Shown here piece after piece: positions 17,482-25,615 of a stretch of DNA of 64,000 nucleotides. Origin of the DNA: Microbacterium tenebrionis (lineage in GTDB: Bacteria; Actinomycetota; Actinomycetes; Actinomycetales; Microbacteriaceae); assembly GCF_903645325.1 (NCBI RefSeq), contig NZ_CAHJXQ010000007.1:62001-126000 (forward strand). Reading direction: 5' to 3'. The notes below the pieces were generated by a model that made no database searches, was not told the origin of the DNA, and saw nothing but the letters and a program-made list of their open reading frames with translations. Every line of letters starts with the position of its first letter. Within the stretch, counting starts at the first letter, position 1. A program made the translations under genes and the position numbers.

Positions 17482-17541
17482 ACCTAGATTGTCCAAACCA
17501 CCAGTCGGGACAATCTACGTGAGGCTAAGACAATCTAGTCA
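17482..17541. repeat. Three copies of the ACTAGATTGTCC-like motif (right cluster)
   Basis: ACCTAGATTGTCCAA on plus at 17482-17496, then two inverted copies, CGGGACAATCTACGT (17506-17520) and TAAGACAATCTAGTCA (17526-17541). Together with the three direct copies at 13.5 kb, the outer copies face each other across a ~4-kb segment. The cluster lies 100-160 bp upstream of the truncated IS481 transposase and might instead belong to that element's end. Confidence 0.55.
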
Positions 17542-17902
17542 GTCACCCGTCAGCCGTGTGGGTTCCCGCTCGAGATGGCATGAACCCCTCGCGATTCCAC
17601 GGTAGTTGGCAACGGTTTCAGGGCCAGGATTCCACGCGAAATGGCATTTTCCTACAGTTGGTCCGACTCAACTCAGATGCCCGCTTGCGGCAGGCAGATC
17701 GACCTAGAGTGTGTTAACGAGTGAGCAGCCGCGCCGTTCAGAGGCGAGGGCGATCGCCGACGGGGCGGCTCACTCTTCTCCTCATCCCGGTGTTGCTCAG
17801 CGCGACCGGCGTCCTCGATCTCCGCATTCCTTGGCCGTGGCTCCATGGCGAGTCCGCGGGGGATCGTCCGGTCGAGCACTCACCCCTGAGAGCCCTGTCA
17901 AG
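17542..17902. other. Gene-poor stretch
   Basis: No convincing gene is seen. A frame beginning at GTG 17721 (SSRAVQRRGRSPTGRLTLLL) has one hydrophobic stretch and could be a decayed signal-anchor, but it has no clear ribosome site and ends inside the LysE remnant. The stretch separates the motif cluster from the dead exporter gene. Confidence 0.3.
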
Positions 17903-18303
17903 GTGAGCTGGACCGGGACAGCCGCTGGAGTGCTCTATCTCGCGTGGCTGGCGTCCGCAACCCTGCGCCCCGGCGGCAACGGGCTATTCGAGACACAATC
18001 CCACGCGCGCGACTCCCGGTCGAAGCTGTTCCGGATGGGGCTCGTCACCAACCTGCTCAACCCCAAGGCCGCTGTCATGTAACTCGCGATCATCCCGCAG
18101 TTCATAGATCACGGGCAGGGAAACACGACCGCTCAGGGATTCGTTCTCGGCGGAGTTCAGATCATCGTCAGGATGATCGTCAACTCCCTCATCGTGCTGG
18201 GCGCCGGCACAATCTCCGGATTCGTGTCGACGCGACTCACATGGATCCGGCACCCCGCTCGGCGCAGTGGCGGTCACGCTGGCCAGAGAGGTCCCGCAAT
18301 GCA
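17903..18303 (+). pseudogene. LysE-family exporter remnant
   Basis: AAGVLYLAWLASATLRPGGN, then FRMGLVTNLLNPKAAVM, match the middle of the intact LysE exporter at 35133-35795 almost word for word. A TAA replaces the Tyr codon of the expected VMYLAIIPQFID, the next ~55 residues continue in frame (LAIIPQFIDHGQGNTTAQGF), and a frameshift near 18255 precedes the end (GAVAVTLAREVPQC). The first ~80 residues, including the family's MTPGPN motif, are missing. With three lesions it cannot function. Confidence 0.85.
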
Positions 18304-18426
18304 TCTCGCCCCTGAACCGGGCGATCATGCTGCAGGACCTCCGTGAGACGCCGCTCAGATAGACCGTCCTCCGGAAGCTCGACGAGTACGAATGACCCTT
18401 TCTGAAGGGATTGAACAGGACTGTTG

Positions 18427-18446
18427 TTCTGCACAGATTCTGCTAG
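18427..18446 (+). promoter_or_regulatory. Candidate IclR operator upstream of the hydrolase operon
   Basis: TTCTG at 18427-18431 and GATTCTGCTAG at 18436-18446 form a direct repeat of TTCTG spaced 11 bp apart, about 60 bp before the hydrolase start. The 11-mer GATTCTGCTAG reappears inverted in the dioxygenase promoter (20954-20964), so one regulator may bind both. Confidence 0.4.
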
Positions 18447-18502
18447 GTAGAGTGGGATTCCATCCGACGGAACCCGCCGTCGGTGAACAAAGGAGTTCCA
18501 GA

Positions 18503-19216
18503 ATGCGCATCGTCTTGGTTCATGGAGGTTGGCAGGGTGGTTGGGCGTGGGACGGCGTTGTCGCTGAGCTCACGAAGGCAGGCCACGAGGTATGGGCCCC
18601 AACCTTGCAGGGTCACGGTGACAACGACGACCGTGCAGGTGTCACGCTCTCGACCATGGCGGACAATCTCATCGGCCGGATCGCCGACAAGGGGTGGGAC
18701 CGGTTCGTCGTAGTCGGCCACAGTGGCGGCGGCCCGCTCATCCAACTCGTAGCTGAGGCGATGCCGGAGCAGGTGGAGCAGGCGATCTTCATCGACGCGT
18801 GGGTACTCGCCGACGGCGAGTCGATCAATGCGATCCTCCCCGCCGAGTTGGCGAATTTCGCCCGTGGCACAGCCGCGTCCTCGCCCGACCAGAGCGTGCC
18901 GATCCCGCCGCAGCTATTCATGACGGCTTTCTTGCAGGACGGATCGGAGGAGCTTCACGCGCAGGTCGAGCCTCGTCTGGTGCCGTCGCCTGGCGGTTGG
19001 CTCGACGAGCCGATCCGTCTTCGGACGGCCGGCACCGGTGACGTGCCGAGCGGCTACATCTTCCTGCAAGAGGATCGGGCTGTGCCGCAGGAGTTGTACC
19101 GCGCATCAGCAGACCGGCTCACGAACCCCACGACCGCGAGCTCGCCGGGGAGCCACCAGGCAATGTTGACGCGCCCTGTGGAACTGGCAGCAGCCATCGT
19201 CTCCGTCATGTCGTGA
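18503..19216 (+). CDS. Alpha/beta hydrolase (MES/EstC-type esterase)
   Basis: A 237-residue hydrolase. MRIVLVHGGWQGGWAWD is the oxyanion start typical of the plant methylesterase/hydroxynitrile-lyase-like group and bacterial EstC esterases. VVVGHSGGGPLI is the nucleophile elbow, and SPGSHQAMLTRP near the end supplies the catalytic His. AAAGGAG precedes the ATG at 18503. Its stop overlaps the GTG of the next hydrolase (GTGA). Placed at the head of a dioxygenase cluster, it may release an aromatic acid from an ester, but that is inference. Confidence 0.9.
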   Translation: MRIVLVHGGWQGGWAWDGVVAELTKAGHEVWAPTLQGHGDNDDRAGVTLSTMADNLIGRIADKGWDRFVVVGHSGGGPLIQLVAEAMPEQVEQAIFIDAWVLADGESINAILPAELANFARGTAASSPDQSVPIPPQLFMTAFLQDGSEELHAQVEPRLVPSPGGWLDEPIRLRTAGTGDVPSGYIFLQEDRAVPQELYRASADRLTNPTTASSPGSHQAMLTRPVELAAAIVSVMS

Positions 19217-20125
19217 CGACGTTTCGCTCTTTCGCGACTTCCGCTGGGACCGTCGCTTACGCCGAATGGCTGCCCGGCGGCCCCGCCCGTGCGACGGTGC
19301 TGCTCGTTCACGGCGGGGGGGGGGCCCGGTGGCTGGAGTCGAGCGATCGGCGGGCGACCCGGGTGGGCGCCCCGTCTCGCCGAGGCCGGATACCGCGCGG
19401 TCGTGATGACGTGGCCTGGGTTGTCGGCTGGCGGCGCATGGGACCCCGACACGCCGCTGGATGGGGCGGCGGTCGCCGGCGCGATCGTGGAGCTAATCGC
19501 TGCGCTCGGCGGCCCGGTTGTCCTCGTGGTCCACTCCATGTCCGCCGCTTTCGGCTATCGGGTCGCTTTCCACCATCGGGATTCACTGATCGCCCTAGTC
19601 GCGCTGGCGCCCGCTCCCCCCGGGGATATCCAGCCCGAGCCCGCCGTGCTGGAAGAGGACGCCGATCACATCGTCGTCCAGGGACGCCCGCTCACCTGGA
19701 GGCTTCCCCGTCGCGGCTGGTGGCATCCCGGACCAGAGTTCATCGAGGCGAAGCTGGTCGGTGCGAGCGAGCAGTTCCCACCCGGTCACCTGGACGAGCT
19801 CCGTTCACAGCTGGTGCCAATCCCAGCCGGGCTCCTCCTCGAGCGGCAGAACGTCCGCGGTGCGCAGGTCCACATCGGCGACAGGGAGTTGGACGGCCTA
19901 CCGACCCTCGTGATGGTCGGTACCCACGACACCGATCATCCGATCGAGTCGGACCGCGCGACTGCAGACTGGCTCGCCGAGCGGGGCGGCGATGTCAGGT
20001 TCGTCGCGTTGACGGCAGCGAACGTGGCTGGCAACGGCCACATGCTGATGCAGGAGTCGAACAGCGATGCGGTGCTCAACCTGGTGACGGAGTGGCTCGG
20101 TCCAAATGTACGCCCGCGGCGGTGA
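19213..20125 (+). pseudogene. Second alpha/beta hydrolase, frameshifted at a G10 tract
   Basis: Translation begins at GTG 19213 (TTFRSFATSAGTVAYAEW) and reaches the oxyanion motif LLVHGGGG. There a run of ten G shifts the frame; removing one G restores HGGGGPGGWS and links directly to the open frame that continues to 20125. That frame contains VVLVVHSMSAAFG (nucleophile elbow), LPTLVMVGTHDTD (acid region) and GNGHMLMQES (His). The protein would be ~303 residues. The gene is either off in this copy, phase-variable through slippage, or affected by a homopolymer sequencing error. It is coupled to the preceding hydrolase by overlap. Confidence 0.8.
19315..19324 (+). repeat. Homopolymer of ten G inside a coding region
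   Basis: GGC followed by ten consecutive G, then CCC. It sits at the codons for the oxyanion-hole glycines of the hydrolase, so length changes switch the reading frame. Nine would keep the gene in frame. Confidence 0.9.
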
Positions 20126-20176
20126 GGATGGTGCAGTTGATCGCGACCCGGGCTCCGGACATCTGTGATGGCCTGA

Positions 20177-20905
20177 CTACAGCAGGAGCCGTTGCTCAGC
20201 AAGTTCCTGCAGCAGGAATCGCCAGAGATGCCCGTCGTTGAATGCGTCACCCAGGTCGGGCAGGTCGGCGAGGTCGTTGTCATCGATCGGTATAGGCTCG
20301 GCCCCTGCCTGCAGAACGGCGAGGTGCACGCGAGCGAGGCTGTCGACATTGATCGCGCGGATGACGGCCTGCGGGACGCTCTCGCCGACGGCCGTGAGGC
20401 CGTGACCGCGCAGGATGCCGACCGGCCGCGTGCCGAAATCGTCCGCCATGGCCGTCGCGCGTGCGTGGTTGCGGATCAGCGCAGACGAGGGGTGCGCGGG
20501 GATGCCGTCGCGCGCCATCCGCATAGCGGGGATGTTGAAGGCACCGACAATCGGTAGCAGTGTCCGTCCGGTTAGCGAGAACGCGACGACAGCCGGCGGA
20601 TGCGCGTGGACGACGGATCGGGCCGCAGGATTGCGGCGCAGCAGCTCAAGATGCAGAGACAGCTCGTTCGGCGCCCGGTACCCGCCGGCGAGCTCGAACG
20701 ATCCCTCGAGGGGCACGGCGAGGATGTCGTCGGCGGTGGTGAAACGCAGCCCTCGCTCCTGCGGTCCGCGGGCTCGGATGAGGACGGTGTCGTCGTCGAC
20801 CCGCAGGCTGACGTGCCCGAGGATGTCGTCCACGAGCCCCCGGACCGCGAGCACGCGGCAAGCATTGGCGACGAGCATGCGTTCGTCGACGTAGTCGTTC
20901 ATCAT
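20177..20905 (-). CDS. Class II aldolase/adducin family protein
   Basis: A 242-residue protein of the class II aldolase fold. VVHAHPPAVVAFS holds the first zinc-binding His pair and ILRGHGLTAVG the third His. The group includes fuculose-phosphate aldolase, methylthioribulose dehydratase and aromatic decarboxylases such as the dihydroxyphthalate decarboxylases of Gram-positives. Next to a ring-hydroxylating dioxygenase, a decarboxylase role is attractive. AAGGAG sits before the ATG pair at 20905. It is transcribed away from the dioxygenase genes across a 145-bp shared promoter region. Confidence 0.9.
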   Translation of the reverse strand: MMNDYVDERMLVANACRVLAVRGLVDDILGHVSLRVDDDTVLIRARGPQERGLRFTTADDILAVPLEGSFELAGGYRAPNELSLHLELLRRNPAARSVVHAHPPAVVAFSLTGRTLLPIVGAFNIPAMRMARDGIPAHPSSALIRNHARATAMADDFGTRPVGILRGHGLTAVGESVPQAVIRAINVDSLARVHLAVLQAGAEPIPIDDNDLADLPDLGDAFNDGHLWRFLLQELAEQRLLL

Positions 20906-20953
20906 CCACTTCTCCTTCGAGGCGTGATCTCCGATTGCGAATTCCTGGAAAAT

Positions 20954-20972
20954 CTAGCAGAATCAGATTCTG
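20954..20972. promoter_or_regulatory. Candidate IclR operator between aldolase and dioxygenase
   Basis: CAGAATCAGATTCTG at 20958-20972 is a perfect palindrome (7 bp arms around one base), preceded by CTAG. It lies in an AT-richer part of the divergent promoter region and shares CTAGCAGAATC (inverted) with the site upstream of the hydrolase operon. Confidence 0.5.
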
Positions 20973-21050
20973 TCTTAAAGAAAACCGGTCTCGACCGACA
21001 TCATCTTCAAGGCGCGGAATAGGACTCTGACATCAGGAAGCAGCGGCCCA

Positions 21051-22445
21051 ATGGCGAGCAAGACGACGATCTTCGAGGACGTGCGGCGCGGCATGATCCC
21101 GGCGCACATCTATAACGACGAGGAGATCTTCGAGCAGGAGAAGAGCAAGCTCTTCAGCCGCGCGTGGATTTTCGTCGGACATGAATCCGAGATCCCTCAG
21201 CCCGGTGACTACGTGGTGCGGCATGTGCTCGACGACTCGTTTATCGTCGTGCGCGACGAGAGTGGTGAGATTCGGGCGCACTTCAACATGTGCCTGCACC
21301 GCGGGATGCAGGTATGCCGCGCCGAGGTCGGCAACGCCTCCCACTTCCGTTGCCCCTACCACGGGTGGTCATACCGCAACGACGGCCGGATTATGGGCCT
21401 CCCGTTCCACGAGGAGGCCTACGGGGGTGAGGCAGGGTTCAACAAGAAGGGTGCACGACTGCTCCCGGCGCCGAACCTGGACACATACAACGGTCTGATC
21501 TTCATCAGCATGGACCCGAACGCGCCGACCCTGCGGGAATACATCGGCGACTTCGCGTTCTACCTCGACTACTACACCGGGCAGAGCGCCAAGGGCATCG
21601 AGCTGCGTGGCCCGCAGCGGTGGCGCGTCAACGCGAACTGGAAGATCGGCGCCGAGAACTTCGCCGGCGACATGTATCACACGCCCCAGACCCACACCTC
21701 GGTCGTCGAGATCGGGTTGTTCCGTGAGCCGAAGGCGGAGAAGCGCAAGGACGGCAACACGTACTGGGCCGGCAACGGCGGCGGCACGACCTACAAGCTC
21801 CCGCCGGGCAGCCTCGAGGAGCGGCTGCGCTACGTCGGATATCCCGACGCGATGATCGAGCGGATGAAGGAGCAATGGTCGCCTGAGCAGCTCGATGTGA
21901 TTGGCCGTGACGGGTTTATGATCTCAGCGGCATCGCTCTTCCCGAACATGAGTTTCGTGCACAACTGGCCGAAGGTGGAGGACGGGGACGACGTGCTGCC
22001 CTTCATCTCGATCCGTTCGTGGCAGCCCATTAGCGAGAACGAGACGGAGGTCTACTCCTGGTTCGCGGTCGATGCCGAGGCGCCGGAGGAGTTCAAGGAG
22101 CTCTCGTACAAGGCCTACCTTATGTGCTTCGGTAGCACGGGAATGTTCGAGCAGGACGATGTCGAGAACTGGGTCTCGCTGACCACGACTGCCAAGGGTT
22201 CGATGGCTCGACGGCTCCTGCTCAACAGTCGGATGGGGACTCTCAAAGACGACACTCCGGTCGTCGCTGCGCTGACGCCTGAACAGTTCGCCGGTCCAGG
22301 CGTCGCGCACGTTGGTTACGGCGAGTACAACCAGCGTCATCTGCTCGATCGTTGGGCCGACTACCTCGACACCGATGACGAAGTCGAGGTGCAGGTCGCG
22401 AGCATCGGTACAGGCATCACCAACAACGGGGAGGCACCCGCATGA
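21051..22445 (+). CDS. Aromatic-ring-hydroxylating dioxygenase, alpha subunit
   Basis: A 464-residue Rieske oxygenase large subunit. The Rieske [2Fe-2S] ligands are in CLHRGMQVC and CPYHGWSYRNDG (C-x-H...C-x-x-H). The catalytic iron ligands lie in AENFAGDMYHTPQTH (Asp relay and two His). Full family length. The enzyme adds O2 to an aromatic ring to give a cis-dihydrodiol, receiving electrons from the ferredoxin and reductase encoded just downstream. AGGAAG precedes the ATG. The stop overlaps the beta-subunit ATG. The overall form resembles phthalate and PAH dioxygenases of actinobacteria; the substrate is not proven. Confidence 0.93.
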   Translation: MASKTTIFEDVRRGMIPAHIYNDEEIFEQEKSKLFSRAWIFVGHESEIPQPGDYVVRHVLDDSFIVVRDESGEIRAHFNMCLHRGMQVCRAEVGNASHFRCPYHGWSYRNDGRIMGLPFHEEAYGGEAGFNKKGARLLPAPNLDTYNGLIFISMDPNAPTLREYIGDFAFYLDYYTGQSAKGIELRGPQRWRVNANWKIGAENFAGDMYHTPQTHTSVVEIGLFREPKAEKRKDGNTYWAGNGGGTTYKLPPGSLEERLRYVGYPDAMIERMKEQWSPEQLDVIGRDGFMISAASLFPNMSFVHNWPKVEDGDDVLPFISIRSWQPISENETEVYSWFAVDAEAPEEFKELSYKAYLMCFGSTGMFEQDDVENWVSLTTTAKGSMARRLLLNSRMGTLKDDTPVVAALTPEQFAGPGVAHVGYGEYNQRHLLDRWADYLDTDDEVEVQVASIGTGITNNGEAPA

Positions 22446-23035
22446 TGAACACCGAGACCGGTGTCCAGATTTCCGGGCAATCGCCTCTCGGCGCCCACGC
22501 CACGCGCGCCGATCGAGTCGGGCGGTCCCTACTGTTCTCCGACGAACTGCATCTCGAGGCGCATCGTTGGTTGATTGAAGAGGCTTACACCCTCGACGAG
22601 CAACGGTACGAGCACTGGCTTGAGACGCTTACAGAGGATATTCACTACATCATGCCGGTGCGTCAGACGACGGCTCTCGGGTCTTCCTTCACGACGGCGA
22701 GGGGGATGTCGCACTGGGACGAGAATAAGTACTCGCTCAGCCGCCGGGTCGCGCGATTCCTGACTGAACACGCTTGGACGGAGGACCCTCCCTCACGCCT
22801 GCGTCACTACGTGACGAACGTGCGCGTGTTCCTGTCCTCGGTCGAGGACGAGCTCATCGTCGACTCCGCCGTCCTGCTGTTCCGCAGCCGGGGAGACGTC
22901 AACGAGCCGTCAATCATCTCCGCTCACCGCGAGGACGTATTGCGTCGCGTCGGTGACGACCTGCAGTTGGCACGTCGGGTGATCATGGTGGACGAGTCGG
23001 TGCTCCGCACCCAGAACCTGGCGATCTTCCTGTGA
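22442..23035 (+). CDS. Aromatic-ring-hydroxylating dioxygenase, beta subunit
   Basis: A 197-residue small subunit of the SnoaL/NTF2-like fold. It has EAHRWLIEEAYTLDEQRYEH at the front, then IHYIMPVRQTT, and SRLRHYVTNVRVF in the middle, all typical of the family. It packs with the alpha subunit as a hexamer and has a structural role. The ATG overlaps the alpha-subunit stop by four bases, and its own stop overlaps the next start, showing strict co-expression. Confidence 0.92.
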   Translation: MMNTETGVQISGQSPLGAHATRADRVGRSLLFSDELHLEAHRWLIEEAYTLDEQRYEHWLETLTEDIHYIMPVRQTTALGSSFTTARGMSHWDENKYSLSRRVARFLTEHAWTEDPPSRLRHYVTNVRVFLSSVEDELIVDSAVLLFRSRGDVNEPSIISAHREDVLRRVGDDLQLARRVIMVDESVLRTQNLAIFL

Positions 23036-23346
23036 GCGGCCTCGACTGGGAGGGTGCCGACGTCGATCGTGATGCCGCGGCGGCTGCGGCGGCGGAGCGC
23101 GAGCGTCTTGTCGCCCGCACCGTCGGAGAGCCGCTCGTCATCGCCAACGAGTTTTCGGAGATCGAAGTGCGCCGCGTGGAAACTCACAACGGCACGAGGC
23201 TACTGATCGACGCCCCGAAAACTGGCCAGTGGATCGCGATCGACCCCATGGAACTCGAGGCCCTGACCTGGCAGACCACGCAGACGTTCTCCGAGATGAT
23301 CGCGCGGCCTGACCAGCCGATGTTTCCCGAAATGCGACCGCAGTAG
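23032..23346 (+). CDS. Small protein of dioxygenase clusters, function unknown
   Basis: A 104-residue soluble protein with an Ala-rich N-terminal helix and the conserved-looking core FSEIEVRRVETHNGTRLLID followed by APKTGQWIAIDPMELEAL. I recall similar short proteins beside actinobacterial dioxygenase genes under the label dihydrodiol dehydrogenase, but nothing in this sequence, such as a nucleotide-binding motif, supports enzymatic activity. It starts inside the beta-subunit stop (GTGA) and is followed 14 bp later by the ferredoxin, so it is part of the same operon. Confidence 0.75.
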   Translation: MSGLDWEGADVDRDAAAAAAAERERLVARTVGEPLVIANEFSEIEVRRVETHNGTRLLIDAPKTGQWIAIDPMELEALTWQTTQTFSEMIARPDQPMFPEMRPQ

Positions 23347-23360
23347 AAAAGGAGAGACCG

Positions 23361-23555
23361 ATGGCACGGATCATCGCCGACCGCAGCGCCTGCCAGGGCT
23401 ACGCCAATTGCGTTGTCGCCGCGGGCGACTACTTCGACCTAGATGACGACGCCCTAGTGATCGTTCTGCGCGAGGACCTGCCCGACAGTGACCGCAAGCG
23501 AGTAGAGGAGGCGGCGCGCAGCTGCCCCGTCTCCGCCTTGGTTGTGGAGGACTGA
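23361..23555 (+). CDS. Ferredoxin ([3Fe-4S] type)
   Basis: A 64-residue ferredoxin. ACQGYANCVVAAGDYFDLD and AARSCPVSALVVED give the C-x5-C ... CP pattern of the single-cluster [3Fe-4S] ferredoxins that serve P450s and some actinobacterial dioxygenases; the second Cys of a 4Fe site is replaced by Tyr/Ala. It should carry electrons from the reductase encoded next to the Rieske oxygenase. AAAAGGAGAG is a strong ribosome site before the ATG. Confidence 0.92.
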   Translation: MARIIADRSACQGYANCVVAAGDYFDLDDDALVIVLREDLPDSDRKRVEEAARSCPVSALVVED

Positions 23556-23556
23556 C

Positions 23557-24780
23557 GTGTCCCGGGTCGTCATCGTCGGCGCCTCTGTTGGTGGGCTCAA
23601 GACCGCCCAAGCTCTTCGAAGCGAGGGGTTCGAGGGCGAGATCGTCCTGATTGACCAGGAGCGCCATCCCACCTACGACAAACCTCCGCTCTCGAAGAAG
23701 TACCTCACCGGTGAGACGGCGCGACACGAGATCGAACTTCTTTCCGAGCACGAGACGCGGGGGATCGGAGCCATCTCGATCTTCGGCACGCCCGCGGCAT
23801 CCGTCGACCTCGAAGGCCAGGTTGTGACGCTCGCGGACGGTGCAGCTGTCTCATACGACACACTCGTGATCGCCACCGGGTCACGCGCCCGTCGCTCTCC
23901 GTGGGGTGAAGGTGAGCATATTCACTTGCTGCGTACCAGCGGCGATGCCGAGCGCTTGCGGGATGAGCTGGCCACAGCGAGGCACCTTGTGGTCATCGGC
24001 GCAGGCTTCATCGGGGGGGAGGCTGCCGCGACCGCGATCACGGCGGGCGTGCGGGTCAGCATGGTTGACCCGTTCCCGGCGCCGATGTCGCGGGTGCTCA
24101 ATGCCGAAGTCGGCCAGATCTTCAGCCGCAAGTATGCGCATGAGGGCGTCGAGGAGTACTTCGGAAGGACAGTCGAAGGCGTCGAACAGACGGCAGACGG
24201 GGTGCGCGTGGTGCTCGATGGCGGCGAGATCATCGAGGCCGATGCAGCTCTCGTCGGTATCGGAGCTGTGGTCAACACGGAGTGGCTCGAGGGTTCCGGC
24301 ATCGAACTCGACAACGGGGTGATCTGCGACTCTGGGCTGCGGGCCATCGGGCATCCTGAGATCTTTGCCGTCGGCGATATCGCACGTTGGGCGAGTGCGT
24401 CGCGCAACGTCTCGCTGCGCCTCGAACATTGGACCAATGCCGTTGATCAGGCTCGCGTCGTCGCACACAACATCGTCCACCCTGATGATTGCGAGGACTA
24501 CGACACGACCGAGTATGTCTGGAGCGACCAGTACGACTGGAAGATCCAGGTGGTCGGGCGCACCGGCGCCGACGACATCGTCATCATCGGGTCCGAGGAG
24601 GACCAGCGCTTCGCCGTGCTCTACTCGGAGAGTGGCGACTCGCTGACCGGCGCGCTCGTCGTCAACTGGCCGCGGGCGCTCGTTAGCACGCGGCGAGCGG
24701 TGGCTACGAGAACCGATCGAGCCGAGGTCGCGGCGCGCCTGAGCGGCGACGGCGCGCGGTCGGTCACGCCCGCGGTCTGA
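23557..24780 (+). CDS. FAD-dependent ferredoxin reductase
   Basis: A 407-residue flavoprotein of the dioxygenase/P450 reductase class. It has an FAD-binding GASVGG motif at the N-terminus (VVIVGASVGGLKTAQALR), HPTYDKPPLSKKYL, a second dinucleotide fold for NAD(P)H (VVIGAGFIGGEAA), and IFAVGDIARW for FAD. The start is GTG 23557, one base after the ferredoxin stop; a slightly earlier in-frame ATG lies inside the ferredoxin gene. It moves electrons from NAD(P)H to the ferredoxin. Confidence 0.93.
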   Translation: MSRVVIVGASVGGLKTAQALRSEGFEGEIVLIDQERHPTYDKPPLSKKYLTGETARHEIELLSEHETRGIGAISIFGTPAASVDLEGQVVTLADGAAVSYDTLVIATGSRARRSPWGEGEHIHLLRTSGDAERLRDELATARHLVVIGAGFIGGEAAATAITAGVRVSMVDPFPAPMSRVLNAEVGQIFSRKYAHEGVEEYFGRTVEGVEQTADGVRVVLDGGEIIEADAALVGIGAVVNTEWLEGSGIELDNGVICDSGLRAIGHPEIFAVGDIARWASASRNVSLRLEHWTNAVDQARVVAHNIVHPDDCEDYDTTEYVWSDQYDWKIQVVGRTGADDIVIIGSEEDQRFAVLYSESGDSLTGALVVNWPRALVSTRRAVATRTDRAEVAARLSGDGARSVTPAV

Positions 24781-24809
24781 GGATGGTCCCCGTGACCACA
24801 AGAGGATAC

Positions 24810-24830
24810 GATTTCTGTTGTGCAGAAATC
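24810..24830 (+). promoter_or_regulatory. Palindrome over the IclR gene start
   Basis: GATTTCTG (24810-24817) and CAGAAATC (24823-24830) are perfect inverted arms around a 5-base spacer that contains the GTG start codon of the regulator. The same half-site TTCTG/CAGAA occurs in the two other promoter sites of the cluster. This fits autorepression. Confidence 0.5.
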
Positions 24831-25599
24831 GCCCGGCGACGGTGTAGCGCCCCAATACCCGATCGAGTCAGTGGACAACGCACTGCGGTTGCTCCTCCTT
24901 CTTGGCGAGCGTACGGAGGAGGTAAGGCTGACCGACGTCAGCGCCGAACTCGGGGTGGCGTCTTCGACGGCGCACCGCATCCTCGCAATGCTCATCTGGC
25001 GCGGATTTGCCCGTCAGGATCCGCGCACGAAGACCTACGGTCCGGGTCCGACACTCACGAGCGTGGCCTTCTCGATTTTCCGGCGCATGGATCTTCCGCG
25101 CCTGGCGCAGCCGATCCTCGAGGATCTCAGTTCCTCGATGGGCGAGACGAGCCATCTCGGCATCCTCGAAGGCGCGAACGTCCGCTTCATCGCGGCGTCC
25201 GAGCCGGCGGCGGCAGTCCGCGTCGCCTCACGCCTTGGACGGGAGATCCCGGCGTACGCGACCTCGACCGGCAAGGCGATGCTTGCCAGCCTGCCGACAG
25301 AACAGCTCGGGCGCTTGTTTCCAACGGACTCACTCCCCGCGGTGACCTCGCATACCGTTCAGTCCCTTGCGGACCTCGAGAAGGAACTCGAAACCGTTCG
25401 GCGCCAGGGCTACTCGACGAACCGCGAGGAGAGCGAGGACGGTGTGGCATCGGTCGCAGTCTCGGTCGCGAACTCAGCAGGCATCAATCTCGCCATCAAC
25501 CTCGCTGCCCCAGTCCATCGTCTTCCGGTCTCGAAAGTCGCGACCTTCGGGCGAGCACTCAAGGACGCCTCGATGCGGTTGAGCGAGGCGTTGGGCTAA
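24820..25599 (+). CDS. IclR family transcriptional regulator
   Basis: A 259-residue regulator with an N-terminal winged HTH (residues ~15-75, LTDVSAELGVASSTAHRILA) and a C-terminal effector domain (~95-250, with the family pattern GREIPAYATSTGKAMLA and SVAVSVANSAGI). IclR proteins commonly control aromatic catabolism in response to a pathway metabolite. The GTG start lies inside a perfect palindrome, suggesting a leaderless, self-regulated transcript. The aldo/keto reductase follows 16 bp later. Confidence 0.93.
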   Translation: MQKSPGDGVAPQYPIESVDNALRLLLLLGERTEEVRLTDVSAELGVASSTAHRILAMLIWRGFARQDPRTKTYGPGPTLTSVAFSIFRRMDLPRLAQPILEDLSSSMGETSHLGILEGANVRFIAASEPAAAVRVASRLGREIPAYATSTGKAMLASLPTEQLGRLFPTDSLPAVTSHTVQSLADLEKELETVRRQGYSTNREESEDGVASVAVSVANSAGINLAINLAAPVHRLPVSKVATFGRALKDASMRLSEALG

Positions 25600-25615
25600 T
25601 CACGGGGGTGCTCCA

